NCBI RefSeq assembly: GCF_030369635.1
Contig: NZ_CP128474.1
Location: forward strand, 248,001 to 312,000
DNA: 64,000 bases
Origin: Microbacterium arborescens
GTDB lineage: Bacteria; Actinomycetota; Actinomycetes; Actinomycetales; Microbacteriaceae
Direction of reading: 5' to 3'
Below are positions 1 through 10,123 of the stretch, piece after piece. The position numbers were made by a program, and so were the translations under genes. Numbering within the stretch: the first letter of the stretch is position 1; every line of letters begins with the position of its first letter. The notes under the pieces were generated by a model. The model was not told the origin of the DNA and did not search any database. It saw only the letters and a program-made list of their open reading frames with translations.

Positions 1-1
1 C

Positions 2-520
2 GAGAAGCTGAGCCTCGAAGGGTTCCAAGCGGGGCTCAGCTGGATCACGATCCTGCGCAAGCGCCCGCGCTTCCGCGAGGTCTTCGCCGGCTTCGAGCCG
101 GTGCGTGTGGCGGCATTCGGTGCGACGGAGATCGCGGCTCTCATGGCGGACGCCGGCATCATCCGCAACCGGGCGAAGATCGAGGCCACCATCTCGAACG
201 CGCGGCTGCTGCTCGACGTCGCCGACGGCGAGTTCGACGAGCTCATGTGGTCGTTCGCTCCTGAGGCGGGCCGGCCTCGCCCCGCGACACTGGCCGACGT
301 GCCGCCGGTGACGACGGAGTCCGAGGCGATGAGCAAGGCACTGCGCCGCCGTGGCTTCCGATTCGTCGGTCCGACGACGATGTACGCGCTCATGCAATCG
401 ACCGGCATGGTCGACGACCACGTCGAGGGATGCCACCGAACCCTCGCCCTCGACGTCGCGAAGCCCCACAATGGGGAGGTCCGCACCGAGAGGATGTCCG
501 ATGGCCGCCGCATCCGCTGA
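2..520 (+). CDS. tag: DNA-3-methyladenine glycosylase I, 5' truncated
   Basis: This enzyme excises 3-methyladenine from alkylated DNA in base-excision repair. The reading frame is open from base 2, so the gene enters from the left edge and its N-terminus, including the usual Trp/Cys start region, is outside the window. Visible Tag features are the WITILRKR segment, the ADAGIIRNRAKI block, the SKALRRRGFRFVGPT helix and the C-terminal MVDDHVEGCHR motif with the zinc-ligand-like His/Cys residues. The stop at 518-520 lies inside the following UvrA-like gene, which starts at 501, so the two are probably cotranscribed and translationally coupled. Both names suggest DNA-damage handling. Confidence 0.93.
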   Translation, partial: EKLSLEGFQAGLSWITILRKRPRFREVFAGFEPVRVAAFGATEIAALMADAGIIRNRAKIEATISNARLLLDVADGEFDELMWSFAPEAGRPRPATLADVPPVTTESEAMSKALRRRGFRFVGPTTMYALMQSTGMVDDHVEGCHRTLALDVAKPHNGEVRTERMSDGRRIR

Positions 521-2876
521 GATCGTCGCCGATTCGCACGAGGTCATCCGCGTCCGAGGCGCGCGCGAGAACAACCTCGACGATGTCGACGTCGACGTCC
601 CGAAGCGACGTCTCACGGTGTTCACCGGGGTGAGCGGCTCGGGCAAGTCCTCGCTCGTGTTCGGCACGATCGCCGCCGAGTCGCGGCGTCTCATCAACGA
701 GACCTATCCCACCTTCGTGCAGCAGTTCATGGCGCAGATCGGGCGGCCCGACGTCGACTCGCTCGAGAACATCAGCCCCGCGATCATCGTCGACCAGGAG
801 CGGATGGGCGCGAACGCGCGCTCGACCGTGGGCACGGCGACCGATGTCCACGCGATGCTGCGCGTGCTGTTCAGCCGCATCGGCGAACCGTTCGTAGGGT
901 CGCCGCAGGCGTTCTCGTTCAACGTGCCCTCGGTGTCCGGCGCCGGCGAGATCACCATCGCCGTGGGCGGCGATGCGGGCCGCGAGCAGCGACGGTCGTT
1001 CCAGGTGACGGGTGGCATGTGCCCCGACTGCGAAGGTCTCGGCGAAGTGAGCGACGTGGACATCGATGAACTCGTCGATCGGTCGAAGTCTCTCAACGAG
1101 GGGGCCATCCAGGTTCCGGGCTACAACGCCGACGGCTGGATGGTGCGCGGGTACAGCGAGTCGGGTCTGCTCGATCCCGACAAGCCGATCGCCGAGTACT
1201 CGGATGCCGAGCTCGCGGACTTCCTCTACAAAGAGCCCACGAAGGTCAAGATCCAGAGCATCAACATGACCTACGAGGGGCTCGTGCCCCGGATCACGAA
1301 ATCGATGCTGCAGAAGGATCGCGACGCGTTGCAGCCCCACGTCCGGGCTTTCGTCGAGCGTGCGGTGAAGTTCATGCCGTGCTCGGCATGCGGCGGAACG
1401 AGACTCAACGCGGGCGCGCGCTCGGCGAAGATCGCCGGCGCGAGCATCGCGGACGCCGCGGCGATGCAGATCACCGATCTGGCCGACTGGCTCGGGGCGA
1501 TCGACGCCCCCGCCGTCGAGCCGTTGCTGGCCGGCCTGCGAGCCACCGTGCAGTCCTTCATCGACATCGGCCTCGGCTATCTCTCGCTCGACCGCTCATC
1601 GGGAACGCTGTCGGGCGGCGAAGCTCAGCGGACGAAGATGATCCGGCATCTCGGGTCGAGCCTGACGGATGTCACCTACGTCTTCGACGAACCGACCGCG
1701 GGTCTTCATCCGCACGACGTCCAGCGCATGAACGAGCTGCTGCGGGGGCTCCGAGACAAGGGCAACACCGTGCTCGTCGTCGAGCACAAGCCCGAAGTCA
1801 TCGAAGTCGCCGATCACGTCATCGACCTCGGTCCCGGGGCGGGACGCCATGGCGGGCGGATCCAGTTCACCGGATCCGTCGCCGAGTTGCGGGCATCCGG
1901 CACCCTGACGGGGCGGCACCTCGACCACCGGGCTCAGCTCAAGCCGACGGTGCGGGCGTCGACCGGCGTCATCGAGATCCGTGGAGCGACCGCCAACAAC
2001 CTCAAGTCGGTCGACGTCGACGTCCCGCTCGGCACCCTCACGGTCGTCACCGGGGTCGCCGGCTCGGGGAAGTCGTCGCTCATCCACGGCAGCCTCGCGG
2101 GGCGGGAGGGAGTCGTCGTCGTCGACCAGTCGCCCATCCGAGGCAATCGTCGCAGCAGCCCGGCGACGTACACGGGCCTGCTCGATCCGATCCGGTCGGC
2201 GTTCGCGAAGGCCAACGGGGTCAAGCCGGCTCTCTTCAGTGCCAACTCGCAGGGGGCGTGCCCGGCGTGCAAGGGGCTGGGGGTCATCGTCACGAAGCTC
2301 GGCATCACCGCATCCGTCGAGACCGAGTGCGACGTGTGCCAGGGGTCGGGGTTCAGTCCCGAGGTCCTCCAGTACACCCTCGACGGGCGAACCATCGCAG
2401 ACGTGCTCGCGCTGAGCGCAGCCGAGGCGGCCGAGGCGCTGCCCGCACGTGTGGCGGGCGGCATCCTCTCGCGTCTGATCGATGTCGGCCTCGGTTACAT
2501 CACGCTCGGCCAGGCGCTCAGCACACTCTCCGGCGGGGAACGACAGCGGCTGAAGCTCGCGATCTCGATGGCCACGTCGGGTTCGGTGTACATCCTCGAC
2601 GAGCCGACGACGGGCCTGCATCTCGCCGACGTCGACAACCTCCTCGCCCTGCTCGACCGGCTCGTCGGCGCCGGCAACTCCGTCATCGTCATCGAGCACC
2701 ATCAGGCGGTCATGGCGCACGCCGATCACATCATCGACATCGGTCCCGGTGCCGGGCGTGACGGCGGGCAGGTCGTGTTCGAGGGGTCGCCGGCCGACCT
2801 CGTGGCGGCCGCCGACACACTCACCGCGCAGCATCTGCGGCGCTACGTCGCGACGAGCGCGGCGCCGGAGCGGTGA
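501..2876 (+). CDS. UvrA-like excinuclease ABC-subunit paralogue (drug-resistance/UvrA2 type)
   Basis: A 791-residue tandem ABC ATPase related to UvrA. It has Walker A motifs GVSGSGKSS (Lys49) and GVAGSGKSS (Lys524), signatures LSGGEAQR and LSGGERQR, and CxxC zinc modules near residues 174, 300 and 590 (CPDCEGLG, CSACGGTR, CPACKGLG/CDVCQGSG). True UvrA is about 950 residues; the missing length fits loss of the UvrB-binding insertion. That is typical of UvrA2 and DrrC-like proteins, linked in actinobacteria to tolerance of DNA-intercalating drugs. The start at 501 is chosen because a purine-rich GAGAGG lies just upstream and homology begins shortly after; longer forms would run through tag. 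It overlaps tag by 20 bases. Confidence 0.9.
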   Translation: MAAASAEIVADSHEVIRVRGARENNLDDVDVDVPKRRLTVFTGVSGSGKSSLVFGTIAAESRRLINETYPTFVQQFMAQIGRPDVDSLENISPAIIVDQERMGANARSTVGTATDVHAMLRVLFSRIGEPFVGSPQAFSFNVPSVSGAGEITIAVGGDAGREQRRSFQVTGGMCPDCEGLGEVSDVDIDELVDRSKSLNEGAIQVPGYNADGWMVRGYSESGLLDPDKPIAEYSDAELADFLYKEPTKVKIQSINMTYEGLVPRITKSMLQKDRDALQPHVRAFVERAVKFMPCSACGGTRLNAGARSAKIAGASIADAAAMQITDLADWLGAIDAPAVEPLLAGLRATVQSFIDIGLGYLSLDRSSGTLSGGEAQRTKMIRHLGSSLTDVTYVFDEPTAGLHPHDVQRMNELLRGLRDKGNTVLVVEHKPEVIEVADHVIDLGPGAGRHGGRIQFTGSVAELRASGTLTGRHLDHRAQLKPTVRASTGVIEIRGATANNLKSVDVDVPLGTLTVVTGVAGSGKSSLIHGSLAGREGVVVVDQSPIRGNRRSSPATYTGLLDPIRSAFAKANGVKPALFSANSQGACPACKGLGVIVTKLGITASVETECDVCQGSGFSPEVLQYTLDGRTIADVLALSAAEAAEALPARVAGGILSRLIDVGLGYITLGQALSTLSGGERQRLKLAISMATSGSVYILDEPTTGLHLADVDNLLALLDRLVGAGNSVIVIEHHQAVMAHADHIIDIGPGAGRDGGQVVFEGSPADLVAAADTLTAQHLRRYVATSAAPER

Positions 2877-2892
2877 TGCACACGTCCGCCAG

Positions 2893-2972
2893 GGTTGACA
2901 TGGGGAGAACTCCCCATGTCAACCGCCGAATCCGGCACCCCTCTTGACATAGGGTGGTTCCGCAGTTCAACC
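2893..2972. promoter_or_regulatory. 15-bp perfect palindrome and TTGACAT half-sites before the surface operon
   Basis: Positions 2893-2907 and 2910-2924 are perfect inverted repeats separated by AA. Each arm carries TTGACATGGGGAG. A third similar half-site, TTGACATAGGG, lies at 2944-2954. The TTGACA hexamers resemble -35 boxes, but I see no good TANNNT at 17-18 bases from them. The hairpin may terminate the UvrA-like gene (stop at 2876) or be an operator controlling the operon that starts at 3028. No T-run follows it. Confidence 0.5.
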
Positions 2973-3027
2973 AGCGCGAGCCCGGAAGCCGGGCCGATGA
3001 TCGTCGCCCCGGGGGGAGCCGAGCCCA

Positions 3028-6000
3028 ATGAAGTCGACCTCGTGGCTGCGGGCACGCCCGCGAACGCTCATCTCCGCCGGCATCGTGACCGTCGCAGCGC
3101 TCACCATCGGCACGCTCGCCGTCGCGTACGAGGGCGAACCCACGACCGAGGTCGACCTCCACGACGGCGGCGTCTGGGTGACGAAGCAGTCGAGCCTGCT
3201 CGTGGGGCACTACAACAACGAGTCGCGTGTGCTCGACGGAAGCCTGCGTACGACGTCCGCTGAGTACGACGTCCTCCAGTCGGGTCCTCGCGTGGTCGTG
3301 GTCGACTCCGACGGCTCGGCGATGTCGGCGGTCGATCCGGCGAAGGTGGTGCTGTCGGGCACGGCCGAGGTGCAGCCCGGCGCGCAGATCGCCCTCGGTT
3401 CCGACACCGTCTCCGTGCTCGACGCTGCCGGCGACCTGCGCACCGTCCAATTCGCCGGCGTGAACGGCTTCAGCTTCGAGGGCAACGAGCCGATCGCCGA
3501 ACTCGGCGAGAACGCGACCGCGACGGTCGGCACCGACGGCACGATCTACGCCGCGTCCGCGGCGGGTGCGTCGCTCTACGCCTACGCACCGATCGGCGAC
3601 GGCACCGTCGCCCAGACGGCGGAACGACGCCTTGAGGGCATTGCCGAGGACCACGAGCTCGCGATCACATCGCTCGGGCAGACGCCGTTCGTGCTCGACC
3701 GTGACACCAATCTTCTGTACGGAGGAGACGGCTCGCAGACGAACCTTCCCGCGGACGCGCTCCTGCAGCGCCCGTCGAACTCGGCCGAGACGCTCACGGT
3801 GAGTACCGGCAGCGCCTTGCTGCGGGTGCAGCCGGGGGGTCAGACGACCACGATCGAGGCCGGCGCCGAGGGCACACCTGCCGAGCCCGTTTACGTGGGC
3901 GGCTGCGCCTATGGGGCGTGGTCGGGTTCGGGTGTCTTCGTCCGCGACTGCGCCGACGACGCCGACGACATCGTGCAGAAGATCGAGGGCATCGATCCGG
4001 CGGCCAAGCTCGAGTTCCGCGTGAACCGCGACGTCGTCGTGCTCAACGACGTGTTCGGCGGTGCGGCGTGGCTCGCGAGCGAGAACATGCAGCGCGTCGA
4101 CAACTGGACCGACATCACCCCGCCCGAGGGCACGGGTGACGAGGAGCAGGAGACGACCGAAGAGACGGTCGAGACCGCCCTGCCCGAGCGCACGGAGGAG
4201 AACACGCCGCCGATCGCCGTGGACGACTCGTTCGGTGTTCGTCCGGGTCGTACGACCGTGCTCCCCGTCCTCTTCAACGACACCGACGCCGACGGTGACG
4301 TGCTCGTCGCCGAAGCGACGAGCGATCCTGCGTTCGGCCAGATCTCGCCGATCCAGAACGGCGGCGCCCTCCAGATCGCGGTGCCCGACGACGCGTCGGG
4401 GTCGACGTCGTTCACCTACAAGGCCGACGACGGCCGGGGCGGCGAAGCGTCGGCCACCGTCCGGCTGTCGGTGCGAGGAGACGACGAGAACTCCCCGCCG
4501 GTCCAGCAGCGCGTCACCCCGGTGACCGTCGAGGCCGGCGGCACGACGTCGTACAACGTCCTCAGCGAGTGGATCGACCCGGACGGCGACGACATCTTCC
4601 TGAAGTCGGTCCAGCCCGACGGCGGCGACGAGGCCGACTTCACCTCCGACGGCCAGATCACGTATCGCGCGATCGGCGCCGTGCAGGGCCGCAAGGACGT
4701 CCCCATCATCGTGTCGGACGGAACCGACGACGGCGCCGGTGTCCTCCGCATCGACGTCCGCCCTCCCGGCACGACGGTGCCCGTGACCAACGCCGACCAC
4801 GTCGTGACCCGGGTGGGGCAGTCCGTCACCGTCTCTCCTCTCACCAACGACACGAGCGCGGGGCGCGAGCCGTTGCGTCTGACGCGCGTCGACGAGGTGG
4901 AGGGCGCGACGATCCAGCCCGACTTCGCCGAGCAGACCTTCACGTTCACCTCCGACGTCGTGAACACCTACTACGTCGACTACCTCGTGTCGGCGGGCCC
5001 GAACAGCGTGCCCGGCCTCGTTCGTGTCGACGTCCTGCCGGCCGCCGACACCAACCTCCCGCCCGTCGCGGTGCGCGATGTCGCGTTGCTGCCGACCGGC
5101 GGCGATGTGCTGGTGAACGTCCTGGGCAACGACACCGACCCCGCCGGCGGCATCCTCGTCGTCCAGTCGGTGACGGCCGACCCGGACGGCGGCGTCACCG
5201 CGGCCGTGCTCGGCCACGAGACCGTCCGCATCACCGACCAGGGCTCGCTCAGCGAACAGACCCGGGTGTCGTACACCATCTCCAACGGCGATCAATCGGC
5301 CACCGGCGAGATCGTCGTGATCCCGATCCCCGCGCCCGACAAGCTGCGGCCCCCGGTCGCGAACAACGACACGGCGGTCGTGCGCGTGGGCGACGTCGTG
5401 ACGATCGACGTGCTCGCGAACGACACGCACCCCAACGGCGACACGCTGCACGTCTCACCCGAGCTCGTGCCGCCGCTCATCGACGAGGTCGACGGCCAGG
5501 TGTTCGTCTCGGAGGACAAGCTCCGGTTCCGCGCCGGCGACGAGCCCAAGACCGTCAACGCCACCTACGAGGCGGTCGACAGCTCGGGTCAGCGCGCCGG
5601 CGCCTATGTGACGATCCAGATCCTGCCCCGGCAGGACGACGCCAACGCGGCGCCGCGCCCGCGCGACCTCACCGCGCGCACCCTGAGCGGTTCGAAGGTG
5701 ACGATCCCCGTGCCCCTCGACGGCATCGACGAGGACGGCGACTCCGTCGAGCTGATCGGCATCGCGAGCTCGCCGAGCAAGGGCCGTATCGTCGAGACCG
5801 GGTCGAACACCTTCGTCTACGAGGCCTTCGACACCAGCGTCGGCTCGGACTCGTTCACCTACCGGGTGCGCGACCGCCTCGGCAAGGAGGGCACCGCGCG
5901 TATCCAGGTCGGCGTCGCGCCGCCGGAGACGACCAACCAGGCGCCATACGCGGTGAAGGACGCGGTCATCATGCGGCCGGGACGCCAGGTGGCGGTCTCG

Positions 6001-9000
6001 GTGCTCCTGAACGACTCCGACCCCGACGGCGATCTGTTCGGCTTCGCCGCCGACGCACTCGAGGTGCCGGACGTCGACGGGCTCGCGGCCGAGGTGTCGG
6101 GCGAGCAGGTCATCATCACCGCCCCCGACGTGCCGATGAACACCAGCATCCAGTACACGATCGAGGACGCGCGCGGGCTGAAGGCCACGGCTCCCGTGCA
6201 GATCACCGTCGACCCCGACGTGCCGCTGCAGCGCCCCATCGCCCGTGACGATCGCGTGCGCGCCGAGGACGTCGACGAGAACGGCGTGGCCGAGGTCGCG
6301 GTGCTCGACAACGACGACGACCCCGACGGCACACGCAGCGCGCTGCGCGTCACGCTCGGTGCCGGCGGCGAGAACGCGACCGTGCGGCCCAACGGCACGG
6401 TCTCGGTGCAGCTGACCGACGAGCGACAGCTCATCACCTACTTCATCACCGACGAGGACGAGCTCACCGCGGCCGCCTTCATCCACGTGCCCTCTCTCGC
6501 AGAGCTGCCGCCGAGCCTGATCTCGACCGAGGCGCTGGTCGTGCAGAGCGGCGAGACCGTCGAACTGCCGCTGTCGGAGTATGTGCGTGCCTCGGGCGGA
6601 CGCGACGTCGTCGTCACCGAGGCCGAGAAGGTCACTGCGGCGCACTCCGACGGGGCATCCCTCGTCAAGGACGAGCGGACGCTCGTCTACACCTCCGCCG
6701 CCGACTACTTCGGTCAGGACGCACTCACCTTCGAGGTCACCGACGGCTCCGGTCCCGACGACCCCGAGGGGCGCAAGGCGACCCTGATGATCCCCATCAC
6801 CGTCACGCCACCCGACAACCGGCCGCCGAGCATGATCGGTGCGCAGATGGATGTCGCGCAGGGCGAGGACGCGCGAACCCTCGACCTCGCCGCCCTCGCG
6901 ACCGACCCCGACCCCGACGACGCCGGAAACCTCCGGTTCGCCATCGTCGGCGGAGCGCCCGACGGGCTCACGGCGCGCGTCGACGGCTCGGTGCTGTCGG
7001 TGCAGGCGAGCACCGACGTCGCCAAGGGGACGTCGCTGCCGGTCCAGGTGAGCGTCACCGACGGCGAGTCCGACCCGGTGACGGCGACGATCACGGTCAC
7101 GGTCACCGCTTCGACGCGGCCCCTCGCGACGGCGAACGCCGACGTCATCGAGCAGGCCGACCAGGGTGCGACGATTCCGGTCTCCGTGCTCGACAACGAT
7201 GTGAATCCGTTCCCGGAGACGCCGCTGAAGGTCGTCGGAGCGTTCACCGAGACATCGGGCGCCTCCGCCACCGTCGCCGGCGATCGCGTGGAGGTCACCA
7301 GCCGTGCGGACTTCGTGGGAACGCTCGTCGTCCGCTACCGGATCCAGGATGCGACGGGCGACCCCGATCGCGAGGTCGAGGGTCAGATCCGCATCACGGT
7401 GCAGGGGCGTCCCGACGCGCCCGGCAAGCCGACGGTCACCAGCGTCGAGAGCCGCACCGTCGTGATGTCGTGGTCGCCGCCCGTCGACAACGGCGCGTCG
7501 ATCACCGGCTACACGGTGCGCTCGACGTCGGGTTCTTACAGCCGCGAGTGCCGCTCGACGACCTGCACGCTCGACGGGCTGACGAACAACGTCGAGTACA
7601 ACTTCGTGGTCACCGCGACCAACCGCGTCGGCGAGTCCGACCCCTCGCTGCCGTCCGAGACCGCGCGTCCCGACCAGCGGCCCGACACCCCCAACCCGCC
7701 GACGCTCGCGTTCGGCGACCGCAGCGTCGACGTCACCTGGACGGCTCCGCGCACGGAGGGCTCGCCCGTCGAGAGCTACAGCCTGCAGATCTCGCCGGCA
7801 CCGCCCTCCGGTGTGGCCGAGAAGACCGGCGTGACCGGCAGCCCCATCACGTGGGACGGCCTGCAGAACGGTGTGCAGTACCAGGTGCGCGTGCGTGCCC
7901 ACAACCGCGCTCCCGAGCCGTCGAGCTGGAGCGTCTGGTCTCAGGCGATGGTGCCCGCCGGCAAGCCGGACGCTCCCGGCGCACCGTCGACGCAGCGCCT
8001 CAACCCGGTGGGCAACCGCTCGCAGATGCAGGTGAGCTGGAACCAGCCGGCGAACAACGGCGATGCGATCGCGGGGTACCAGCTGCAGGTCCGCCGCGGC
8101 GGCGCGACCGTCGACACCATCAGCGTGCCCGCCGGCCAGACGAGCCAGGCCGTCACCGTCGACACCTCGACGACCGACTACACGTTCGTCGTCCGTGCCC
8201 AGAACAAGGCGGGCTGGGGCGAGTGGAGTGCGGCATCCGCACCTCGACGCGCCTTCACGCCTCCCGGCGCCCCGACCGGAATCAGCGCGAGCGAAGGCGA
8301 CAACCGCGTCACCGTCTCGTGGACGGCCGGGCCGCTCAACGGCGCGAACCCCGGCGAGGTCAGCTACCAGTACTCCGTGAACAACGGCGGCTGGCGCAGC
8401 GACTGGATCGGCGGCGGCAACGGCGGGTCGGGCACGATCGGCAACGGCCAGGTGAACAACAACGGCACCTACACGGTGCGCGTGCGTGCCGTCGCCACGG
8501 CCGACGGATCGCGCTACGAGGGCGAGTCGTCGGCGGCGTCGAACCAGGTCGCGCCCTACGGCCAGATCGGCAACCCGTCCGCCAGCGCCACGCGCGACGG
8601 AAACCGCGTCACGCTGTCGTGGTCGTCGCCGTCCCGGAACGGTCGCGACATCACCACCGAGATCAGTATCAACGGCGGCGGGTGGCAGCGCGTCGACGCG
8701 AGCGGATCCAGCCCGCGCGGCGATGTGGGCTACAGCAGCACGCAGTCGATTCGGGTGCGCGTGAGCGCCGCTGGTAGCGAGGCACGCGAGGCCTCCGCGA
8801 GCGTGACGACGCCGAACCCGCCCCCGCCGCCGCAGCCTCGCGCCACGGTCGAGAAGGGGTCCCCGGTCGGCGGCTGCGTGAACGGCTGCTTCCATCTGAA
8901 GGTGAACACGCAGGACTTCCCCGCGGGCAACTACCGCATCGACTGCTACGACGGTAACCGGAAGTTCAACACCTACCCGTCGTCGTACGACGTCCCGGCC

Positions 9001-9099
9001 GACGGCTCGATCCAGCTCGACTGCTGGATCGGCGCCGACGGGCGCGACATCTCCGCCGAGATCATCGGCTGGGGCCGAACCGGTACGACGCGCTGGTAG
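3028..9099 (+). CDS. Giant surface protein with Ig-like/cadherin-like and fibronectin type III repeats
   Basis: A 2023-residue extracytoplasmic protein with one N-terminal membrane segment at residues 13-34 and a short basic cytoplasmic head. Residues 40-360 are beta-rich and unassigned, followed by a Glu/Thr/Pro linker. From about 395 to 1460 there are about eleven Ig/cadherin-like repeats, many holding calcium-type Asp clusters such as NDTDADGD and NDSDPDGD. From about 1460 to 1940 there are five FN3 domains (PDAPGKP, PDTPNPP, PDAPGAP and similar joins). The last 80 residues form a separate module with four cysteines. The start has GGGGAG ten bases upstream. It is the first gene of the operon and the FN3 member of a PFNA-type cluster. 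Adhesion or sensing of the envelope is inferred. Confidence 0.9.
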   Translation: MKSTSWLRARPRTLISAGIVTVAALTIGTLAVAYEGEPTTEVDLHDGGVWVTKQSSLLVGHYNNESRVLDGSLRTTSAEYDVLQSGPRVVVVDSDGSAMSAVDPAKVVLSGTAEVQPGAQIALGSDTVSVLDAAGDLRTVQFAGVNGFSFEGNEPIAELGENATATVGTDGTIYAASAAGASLYAYAPIGDGTVAQTAERRLEGIAEDHELAITSLGQTPFVLDRDTNLLYGGDGSQTNLPADALLQRPSNSAETLTVSTGSALLRVQPGGQTTTIEAGAEGTPAEPVYVGGCAYGAWSGSGVFVRDCADDADDIVQKIEGIDPAAKLEFRVNRDVVVLNDVFGGAAWLASENMQRVDNWTDITPPEGTGDEEQETTEETVETALPERTEENTPPIAVDDSFGVRPGRTTVLPVLFNDTDADGDVLVAEATSDPAFGQISPIQNGGALQIAVPDDASGSTSFTYKADDGRGGEASATVRLSVRGDDENSPPVQQRVTPVTVEAGGTTSYNVLSEWIDPDGDDIFLKSVQPDGGDEADFTSDGQITYRAIGAVQGRKDVPIIVSDGTDDGAGVLRIDVRPPGTTVPVTNADHVVTRVGQSVTVSPLTNDTSAGREPLRLTRVDEVEGATIQPDFAEQTFTFTSDVVNTYYVDYLVSAGPNSVPGLVRVDVLPAADTNLPPVAVRDVALLPTGGDVLVNVLGNDTDPAGGILVVQSVTADPDGGVTAAVLGHETVRITDQGSLSEQTRVSYTISNGDQSATGEIVVIPIPAPDKLRPPVANNDTAVVRVGDVVTIDVLANDTHPNGDTLHVSPELVPPLIDEVDGQVFVSEDKLRFRAGDEPKTVNATYEAVDSSGQRAGAYVTIQILPRQDDANAAPRPRDLTARTLSGSKVTIPVPLDGIDEDGDSVELIGIASSPSKGRIVETGSNTFVYEAFDTSVGSDSFTYRVRDRLGKEGTARIQVGVAPPETTNQAPYAVKDAVIMRPGRQVAVSVLLNDSDPDGDLFGFAADALEVPDVDGLAAEVSGEQVIITAPDVPMNTSIQYTIEDARGLKATAPVQITVDPDVPLQRPIARDDRVRAEDVDENGVAEVAVLDNDDDPDGTRSALRVTLGAGGENATVRPNGTVSVQLTDERQLITYFITDEDELTAAAFIHVPSLAELPPSLISTEALVVQSGETVELPLSEYVRASGGRDVVVTEAEKVTAAHSDGASLVKDERTLVYTSAADYFGQDALTFEVTDGSGPDDPEGRKATLMIPITVTPPDNRPPSMIGAQMDVAQGEDARTLDLAALATDPDPDDAGNLRFAIVGGAPDGLTARVDGSVLSVQASTDVAKGTSLPVQVSVTDGESDPVTATITVTVTASTRPLATANADVIEQADQGATIPVSVLDNDVNPFPETPLKVVGAFTETSGASATVAGDRVEVTSRADFVGTLVVRYRIQDATGDPDREVEGQIRITVQGRPDAPGKPTVTSVESRTVVMSWSPPVDNGASITGYTVRSTSGSYSRECRSTTCTLDGLTNNVEYNFVVTATNRVGESDPSLPSETARPDQRPDTPNPPTLAFGDRSVDVTWTAPRTEGSPVESYSLQISPAPPSGVAEKTGVTGSPITWDGLQNGVQYQVRVRAHNRAPEPSSWSVWSQAMVPAGKPDAPGAPSTQRLNPVGNRSQMQVSWNQPANNGDAIAGYQLQVRRGGATVDTISVPAGQTSQAVTVDTSTTDYTFVVRAQNKAGWGEWSAASAPRRAFTPPGAPTGISASEGDNRVTVSWTAGPLNGANPGEVSYQYSVNNGGWRSDWIGGGNGGSGTIGNGQVNNNGTYTVRVRAVATADGSRYEGESSAASNQVAPYGQIGNPSASATRDGNRVTLSWSSPSRNGRDITTEISINGGGWQRVDASGSSPRGDVGYSSTQSIRVRVSAAGSEAREASASVTTPNPPPPPQPRATVEKGSPVGGCVNGCFHLKVNTQDFPAGNYRIDCYDGNRKFNTYPSSYDVPADGSIQLDCWIGADGRDISAEIIGWGRTGTTRW

Positions 9100-9151
9100 C
9101 CCCCGCATCCGCCCCCGGCATCCATTCACCACGAGGAACGAGAACGAACGA

Positions 9152-10123
9152 ATGAGCATGACACCCGAGCAGGCAGCGTGGTTCCGCGACACCTTCACGC
9201 GCCTGATCGACAACGTCGACGCCGCCCTGCTCGGCAAGCGCGAGGTCGTGGCCCTCGTCCTGTCGGCGATGATCGCCGAGGGGCACGTGCTGCTGGAGGA
9301 TGCGCCGGGCACGGGCAAGACGAGCCTCGCGAAGGCGATCGCGGCGAGCGTGCAGGGCACGTCGACCCGCATCCAGTTCACGCCCGACCTGCTGCCCTCC
9401 GACGTCACCGGCGTCACGATCTACGACCAGGCGAACAAGCGCTTCGAGTTCCACCGGGGGCCTGTGTTCGCCTCGATCGTTCTCGCCGACGAGATCAACC
9501 GCGCGTCGCCCAAGACGCAGTCGGCGCTGCTGGAGGTCATGGAGGAGTCGCGTGTCACGGTCGACGGCGTCGCGCACGAGGTGGGCCGCCCGTTCCTCGT
9601 CATCGCGACCCAGAACCCGATCGAGCAGGCCGGTACGTACAAGCTGCCCGAGGCCCAGCTCGACCGCTTCATGATCAAGACCTCGATCGGCTATCCGACC
9701 CTCGCCGTCTCGGAGCGCATCCTCGTCGGCGCCGTCGACCGCAACCCCTCTGCGAGCCTCAAGCCCGTGATCACCACGCGTGCCGTCGGTGAGATGGCCG
9801 ACCTGGCCGCGACCGTCCACATCGATCCGGTCGTCGCCCGATACGCCGCGCAGATCGTCGAGGCCACGCGTGAGGCATCGGCGACGCGTCTCGGCGTCTC
9901 GGTGCGCGGGGCGATCGCGATGATCCGCATCGCGAAGGTCTACGCCGCGGCGCAGGGACGCCACTACGTCGTGCCCGACGACATCAAGCTGCTCGCCCTT
10001 CCGGTGTGGGCTCACCGCCTCGTGCTCGACCCCGAGGCCGAGTTCACCGGCACGACCCCCGAGACGGTCATGAACAACGCCCTCGCCGACGTCGAGGCGC
10101 CGCTCGCGCGGGCGGACGCTTGA
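9152..10123 (+). CDS. MoxR-family AAA+ ATPase
   Basis: A cytoplasmic 323-residue AAA_3 ATPase. The Walker A is APGTGKTS at residues 51-58, the Walker B LADEINRA at 111-118, followed by the MoxR hallmark SPKTQSALLEVMEE and sensor ATQNPIEQAGTY. MoxR proteins act as chaperone-like ATPases that mature or insert metal cofactors and envelope complexes, usually with a DUF58/VWA partner. That partner follows here with a TGATG overlap at 10121-10125. A purine-rich GAGGAACGAG precedes the start. The position after the FN3 giant and before DUF58 is the standard order of this cluster. Confidence 0.96.
   Translation: MSMTPEQAAWFRDTFTRLIDNVDAALLGKREVVALVLSAMIAEGHVLLEDAPGTGKTSLAKAIAASVQGTSTRIQFTPDLLPSDVTGVTIYDQANKRFEFHRGPVFASIVLADEINRASPKTQSALLEVMEESRVTVDGVAHEVGRPFLVIATQNPIEQAGTYKLPEAQLDRFMIKTSIGYPTLAVSERILVGAVDRNPSASLKPVITTRAVGEMADLAATVHIDPVVARYAAQIVEATREASATRLGVSVRGAIAMIRIAKVYAAAQGRHYVVPDDIKLLALPVWAHRLVLDPEAEFTGTTPETVMNNALADVEAPLARADA

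Noticed and set aside
2821..5451. Minus-strand open frame covering the UvrA-like end and the giant gene start
   Set aside because: Shadow frame with His/Arg/Val/Asp-rich composition and no ribosome site.
5455..9417. Very long open frame on the minus strand opposite the giant surface protein
   Set aside because: It is rich in Arg/Gly/Val/His with no domain or ribosome site, and mirrors the codon pattern of the plus-strand gene, as expected in high-GC DNA.
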